Source: Legionella massiliensis
GTDB taxonomy: Bacteria; Pseudomonadota; Gammaproteobacteria; Legionellales; Legionellaceae
Assembly: GCF_000756815.1 (NCBI RefSeq)
Contig: NZ_CCVW01000001.1
Span: 851,001-915,000 of the forward strand
Direction: 5' to 3'
DNA: 64,000 bases
Part shown: positions 59,996-64,000 of the stretch, in pieces
Numbering within the stretch: the stretch's first letter is position 1
Layout: each line of letters begins with the position of its first letter
Position numbers and translations under genes: made by a program
The notes under the pieces: model-generated
Database searches by the model: none
What the model saw: the letters and a program-made list of their open reading frames with translations, nothing else
What the model was told of the DNA's origin: nothing

Positions 59996-62554
59996 TTGGT
60001 TGCGGTGAACATAATAAGCCAACGAATAAGAAAAATGATTTGCCATCGCTATCTGTTTGCAGGCCTGGCTGCTGCTACATCCGGATTGGCTGCCGTCATG
60101 TATCATGTGGTTTCTCATGCGTCTGAAGTGATGATTGAACCTGTGCAGGCTTGTGTTATTGCTCGTGATCTTGAGCTAACAGCTGTTAACCGTGAGCGAA
60201 TTGCCCAATGTCTGGGCTGGCAAGAAGAGAATGCCTCAACACTTTGTAGAGGGTCATACAAACCTATTGAAATCACTCCTCTTTCTGATGATGAAGAAGT
60301 ACGTATCATGGCAGATAACGTTTCTTTTTATCGTGAAGGCCGCTCAGAATTATCGGGAAATGTTGAAGTGCAGCAAACAGGGCGCGTGGTCAATGCGCAG
60401 ACTGCTTATGTGTATCGTGATGCTAAAACAAATCAGGTCACGCAAATTGAGCTACTGGGGTCAGTTAAATATTTAGAAGCAGATCGATTAATGATTGCCA
60501 GAAAGGCGACTATTAACCCCCAAGACAAATCCGGTAAGGTTGAAGATGTTTTATACCGCTTTAACTCACAAAGACGTGCCGCTGTTTTACCTTCCTGGGG
60601 GCGTGCGAGTTTGATTGAACGCTTTGCTAATAAAGATTATTTCTTAGAAAAGGCAACCTATACAACCTGTCAACCTCAGAATGACTCCTGGCATATTGGT
60701 GCTAAGAGCATCAAGTTAAATAATGCCAGCGCTACAGGCGTGGCGCGGCATGCCAAACTCTATGTGCGAAATTGGCCCATACTTTATACCCCCTACTTAA
60801 GTTTTCCGACCTCTAAAGAACGTAAGTCAGGTTTTTTAATGCCGGTTATTGGTAGTTCCAATGTCGGGGGTTTTGATTTAGCACTTCCTTATTATTGGAA
60901 TATTGCTCCAAACTATGACGCCACGATAACACCACATTTGTACACAAATCGTGGCATGATGATGGAGGGGCAATACCGGTATTTGTCGCTCAATTCTTAT
61001 AGTACTATTCAGGGCAGCTTCTTAGGGCATGATAAGGCTTACAATCATTTTTTACGTGATAGTGAATTGCAATATCCGAGTTTGCGAGGAAAACGCTCCG
61101 ATCGCTGGTCGGTTGATCTAAAAAACAGCACAGCGATTACCCAAAATGTTCATCTCGGTATTAATTTCCAACAAGTGTCAGATGATTACTTTTTAGAAGA
61201 TTTTAGTACTAACTTTGCCATCATGACTGCAAGACAGTTACTTCGCCAGGCAGACCTGTCTTATACAACGGACCATTGGTTTTTCAAGGGTATGGCGCAA
61301 AGTTATCAAACCTTGCACCCCATTAATCAAACCCCAGTAGCAGAAGTTTATCAGCGCTTACCCCAATTATTAGCTGCAGGCTCTTATGATGATCTGCCTT
61401 TTAATGCAAGTTTCTCCTTGTTAGGACAATACGACAATTTTATCTGGCCTGTAGATAGAGCAACTAAGCCAGAAGGGCCGCGATATCATTTAAATCCTAT
61501 TCTGTCTTTACCACAGATCAAACCTTGGGGGTACTTCACACCCTCGATAGAGTTAGTTGAGAATTATTACGATTTAAATGCGCGAGCAAGTCATTTCAAA
61601 TCAGATTACAATCGTTTAATTCCCCGGTACTACATCGATAGTGGCCTTAATTTTGAGCGCAGGACATCCTTTCTACACCAAGGGTTTACTCAAACATTAG
61701 AGCCCCGCCTTTTCTATCTTAATGTTCCATACCGCAATCAAACGCCTGTGCCTGTTTTTGATTCGGGTTATATGATTTTCAATGCTGATCAGTTATTCAG
61801 AACTAACCGTTTCTCAGGGTTTGATCGTATAGGTGATGCTAATCAACTGTCCTATGCTCTAAGTTCACGTTGGTTATCCGATGTGACAGGAGGGGAAAAA
61901 GCGAGCTTTACCCTTGGCCAAATTCGCTACTTTGATAAAAGAAAGGTATTGCTCTGTCAAAATCCTGATGGACATTGTCATGAGAATCCGTTGACCTTGG
62001 GACTGTTATCGACAACTTCAAAAACTTCACCTGTTGTCGGCCGCGCTCTTTACCATTTCAACTCAAACTGGGTTATGACTGGGGACTATGCCTGGGATCC
62101 CGCAACCCGTGCAACCAATAATGGTCATGTGAACTTCCATTATGAGCCAGAACCAAACAAAATCCTTGTTGCTGGCTACTCCTACCTTGTAAATGGCGAT
62201 GTGACTCGGGTAGCATATACCAACATTGAAGATAACCCATTGAATCAGATTACCTTTTCATACGCATGGCCCTTTAGTGCCAAGTGGAGTAGCTTGGGTG
62301 GATACAATTACAACATTAGTAAGCGCTATGAAATGATGTCCTTTTTGGGGGTGCAGTATGATAATTGTTGTTGGGCTGTACGGTTGATCGGCGGACGGGC
62401 GTTCCGTTATCTGGATTCGCAGGCAAGACCTCACTATAACAACAATGTATATCTACAAATTTTATTAAAGGGACTTGGTTCGGTTGGAAACTCAGATCCA
62501 GCAAGTAGATTACGTACCTTTATACCTGGTTATATGGATCAGTTTCATCGCTGA
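59996..62554 (+). CDS. lptD: LPS-assembly protein LptD
   Basis: An 852-residue outer-membrane LPS-insertion porin. A signal-like N-terminus is followed by an OstA/LptA-like domain (VRIMADNVSFYREGRSELSGNVEVQQTGRVV), then a beta-barrel with the YDNCCWAVRLIGGRAF motif whose adjacent cysteines take part in the LptD disulfides. The start is unsure: TTG 59996 is the longest frame, GTG 60005 and ATG 60035 are alternatives, and the last gives a compact signal peptide. It is followed by surA, which folds outer-membrane proteins including LptD. Confidence 0.93.
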   Translation: MVAVNIISQRIRKMICHRYLFAGLAAATSGLAAVMYHVVSHASEVMIEPVQACVIARDLELTAVNRERIAQCLGWQEENASTLCRGSYKPIEITPLSDDEEVRIMADNVSFYREGRSELSGNVEVQQTGRVVNAQTAYVYRDAKTNQVTQIELLGSVKYLEADRLMIARKATINPQDKSGKVEDVLYRFNSQRRAAVLPSWGRASLIERFANKDYFLEKATYTTCQPQNDSWHIGAKSIKLNNASATGVARHAKLYVRNWPILYTPYLSFPTSKERKSGFLMPVIGSSNVGGFDLALPYYWNIAPNYDATITPHLYTNRGMMMEGQYRYLSLNSYSTIQGSFLGHDKAYNHFLRDSELQYPSLRGKRSDRWSVDLKNSTAITQNVHLGINFQQVSDDYFLEDFSTNFAIMTARQLLRQADLSYTTDHWFFKGMAQSYQTLHPINQTPVAEVYQRLPQLLAAGSYDDLPFNASFSLLGQYDNFIWPVDRATKPEGPRYHLNPILSLPQIKPWGYFTPSIELVENYYDLNARASHFKSDYNRLIPRYYIDSGLNFERRTSFLHQGFTQTLEPRLFYLNVPYRNQTPVPVFDSGYMIFNADQLFRTNRFSGFDRIGDANQLSYALSSRWLSDVTGGEKASFTLGQIRYFDKRKVLLCQNPDGHCHENPLTLGLLSTTSKTSPVVGRALYHFNSNWVMTGDYAWDPATRATNNGHVNFHYEPEPNKILVAGYSYLVNGDVTRVAYTNIEDNPLNQITFSYAWPFSAKWSSLGGYNYNISKRYEMMSFLGVQYDNCCWAVRLIGGRAFRYLDSQARPHYNNNVYLQILLKGLGSVGNSDPASRLRTFIPGYMDQFHR

Positions 62555-62572
62555 GTTATATAAATGAATAGG

Positions 62573-62720
62573 CTTTATATGGGACAAAAAGCTGTAGTTC
62601 CAGAAGAAAACCGAATTCCCGCGGCTTGACCGCGGGAGTTGACTGCAGTGAAAGCTACGTGGTCAAGCCGCGGGAATTCGAAACAAACTAGCGGATTTCT
62701 ATTTTTTGCCCTGTGCAAAG
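62573..62720. repeat. Palindromic element with CCGCGG arms and CTTT...AAAG ends
   Basis: Inner perfect 20-bp arms CGAATTCCCGCGGCTTGACC (62612-62631) and its complement (62661-62680). Outer imperfect ends are CTTTATATGGGACAAAAA and TTTTTTGCCCTGTGCAAAG. This is the fuller form of the repeat in which the MITE-like element sits at 11298 and 48013. It lies between lptD and surA, with no insertion. Confidence 0.7.
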
Positions 62721-62822
62721 AAGAAGGGGTTGATTTTGGTTCAATTTAAACAAAGTTGCTTGTATTTTGTTTAAGAATATCCTAAATTGCCTGGTTAACG
62801 ATAAAAGTAGAGGATTAATGGC

Positions 62823-64000
62823 ATGTTTAAGTGGATTTTAACATTGTTATTGCTAGTGCCGGCATTAACTGTTTCGGCTCAACCTTTGGACAAGGTAGTG
62901 GCTGTCGTCAATGATGGCGTTATTACTTCCAGTGAATTAAGTGCTCAGGTTGAGTTGTTAAAAAAACAAATTGAGGCTAAGCAGATGCAGCTACCCTCAG
63001 AGCAGGTTTTACGTAAACAAGTTTTACAACATTTGATCGATGTTGATTTACAGTTACAGTTGGCAAAGCGGAATGATATTACTGTCGATAGCACTGATCT
63101 AAATGATGCTATTGCTAAAATCGCAAGCAATAATAAATTAACTTTAACCCAGCTACGTGAAGAGATTGGCAAGCAAGGTTTAACCTGGGAAGAATTCCGT
63201 GAAAATATTCGCAAAGAAATCCTCATAAGCCGCGTACAGCAGAAAGCAATTAATACAGATATTACTGTGTCAACAGAGCAGGTTGACGATTATCTTAAAA
63301 CTGTAAAAAACGAGAATAAACCAGAACAAACTTACCATATACAAAATATTGTTATCCGCTTACCTGAGGAACCCACTACAGAACAGTTGAAAAAAGCACG
63401 TCAAAAGGCTAATGACTTGCTAAGTAAAATCAAGCATGGCGCTGATTTTAGCCAATTGGCGATCGCGGAGTCGAGTGGTGAGTTTGCACTAGAAGGCGGT
63501 GATTTGGGCGAACGTCATCTGGCTGAGCTACCAGATGTTTTTGCTAAACAAGTCGTTAATATGAGTGTCGGGCAAGTCTCTGGTCCTATTCGCACTGGAA
63601 ATGGTTTTCAATTGATTAAAGTTATTGCCGTAGCTGGCGGTGAGCAACGACATGAAATTACTAAAACCCATGTGCGCCATATTCTGGTTAAGCAAGCGTC
63701 CAATATGACTAGTGATGATGCAATTCAGCAAGCGAATAACTTATACCAACAAATTAAATCAGGAAAAGATTTTGCGCTGTTGGCAAAACAATATTCTCTT
63801 GATTCTGCTAGCGCGGTAAAAGGCGGCGATTTGGGTTGGGTAAATCCTGGAGAACTGGTGCCCGAATTTGAAAAAGCAATGAATGAATTAGCCTTGAACC
63901 AAGTTAGCAAACCAGTTAAGTCGGTATTTGGTTGGCATATCATTGAGGTTTTGGATCGTAAAAAGATTGATGATTCAGAAGCCTTCAAACGCCAACAAGT
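62823..64000 (+). CDS. surA: Periplasmic chaperone SurA (partial, runs off the window)
   Basis: At least 392 residues of SurA, continuing past the window edge. Signal peptide MFKWILTLLLLVPALTVSAQ. The N-terminal chaperone domain follows (LDKVVAVVNDGVITSSELSAQV...EFRENIRKEILISRVQQKA). Two parvulin domains are at about 175-275 (HIQNIVIRLP, GGDLGERHLAELPDVF) and about 282-385 (HVRHILVK, GGDLGWVNPGELVPEFEKAM). It escorts outer-membrane proteins such as LptD, encoded just upstream. ATG 62823 with GAGGATTA upstream. Confidence 0.95.
   Translation, partial: MFKWILTLLLLVPALTVSAQPLDKVVAVVNDGVITSSELSAQVELLKKQIEAKQMQLPSEQVLRKQVLQHLIDVDLQLQLAKRNDITVDSTDLNDAIAKIASNNKLTLTQLREEIGKQGLTWEEFRENIRKEILISRVQQKAINTDITVSTEQVDDYLKTVKNENKPEQTYHIQNIVIRLPEEPTTEQLKKARQKANDLLSKIKHGADFSQLAIAESSGEFALEGGDLGERHLAELPDVFAKQVVNMSVGQVSGPIRTGNGFQLIKVIAVAGGEQRHEITKTHVRHILVKQASNMTSDDAIQQANNLYQQIKSGKDFALLAKQYSLDSASAVKGGDLGWVNPGELVPEFEKAMNELALNQVSKPVKSVFGWHIIEVLDRKKIDDSEAFKRQQ

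Noticed and set aside
1..64000. Prophage, integrated plasmid or transposase genes
   Set aside because: No integrase, phage structural, replication or transposase gene was found; only non-autonomous repeats are present.
1..64000. tRNA or rRNA genes
   Set aside because: No stretch with a recognisable cloverleaf or rRNA sequence was noticed in reading; a tRNA search program was not available.

Overview
The window is about 64 kb of a gammaproteobacterial chromosome that looks like a Legionella species, probably not L. pneumophila. Three things point that way. Conserved housekeeping genes (lptD-surA, amgK-murU, efp-epmB, ppk, fadE, ribB) alternate with large genes for eukaryote-like proteins: a Rab-like GTPase, a protein kinase, a mitochondrial-carrier-like protein, a CX5R phosphatase and a GxSxG hydrolase. 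Five of these or neighbouring genes share a direct-repeat element that matches, as I remember it, the PmrA box controlling Dot/Icm effectors. The intergenic spaces are crowded with palindromic repeats. Organism and effector calls are inference from sequence content; no secretion-system gene lies in the window.

Layout. 0-9 kb: a coiled-coil protein; a pirin / isochorismatase-like / amidohydrolase operon read leftward, divergent from a LysR regulator; then a secreted VOC-domain protein and an outer-membrane porin-like protein. 9-17 kb: the mitochondrial-carrier-like protein, small hypotheticals, a methyltransferase broken by a TGA, an APH-like kinase, a spermidine-synthase-like membrane protein and a periplasmic cyclophilin. 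17-33 kb is the richest effector-like zone: an 869-aa protein with two R-N/D-x3-H motifs, an FMN riboswitch with ribB, the Rab-like GTPase, a secreted metallophosphoesterase, yacG, a 1699-aa kinase and a HAD-like membrane protein. 33-38 kb: small metabolic and membrane genes. 38.6-43 kb: two adjacent effector-like genes, each with its own PmrA-like box. 43-54 kb: epmC, an FAH-family hydrolase, a large secreted protein, a YajQ homologue, a RimK-like ligase, efp/epmB, ppk and a chromate transporter half. 54-64 kb: fadE, a hypothetical, murU, amgK, lptD and the 5' part of surA.

The most notable signals are: (1) five promoters with two 9-bp half-sites on an 11-bp period, placed 7-8 bp before a -10; (2) five copies of a 158- or 192-bp non-coding element with terminal inverted repeats and flanking direct repeats of 9-10 bp, four of them sitting inside another palindromic repeat; (3) a palindromic repeat lying in frame inside the kinase gene; (4) the Rab-like GTPase with valine in place of the catalytic glutamine; (5) the carrier-like protein with three recognisable repeats.

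EF-P and two of its modification enzymes (EpmB, EpmC) lie within 8 kb of each other. AmgK and MurU form the cell-wall-sugar recycling pair beside the LptD/SurA outer-membrane biogenesis genes.
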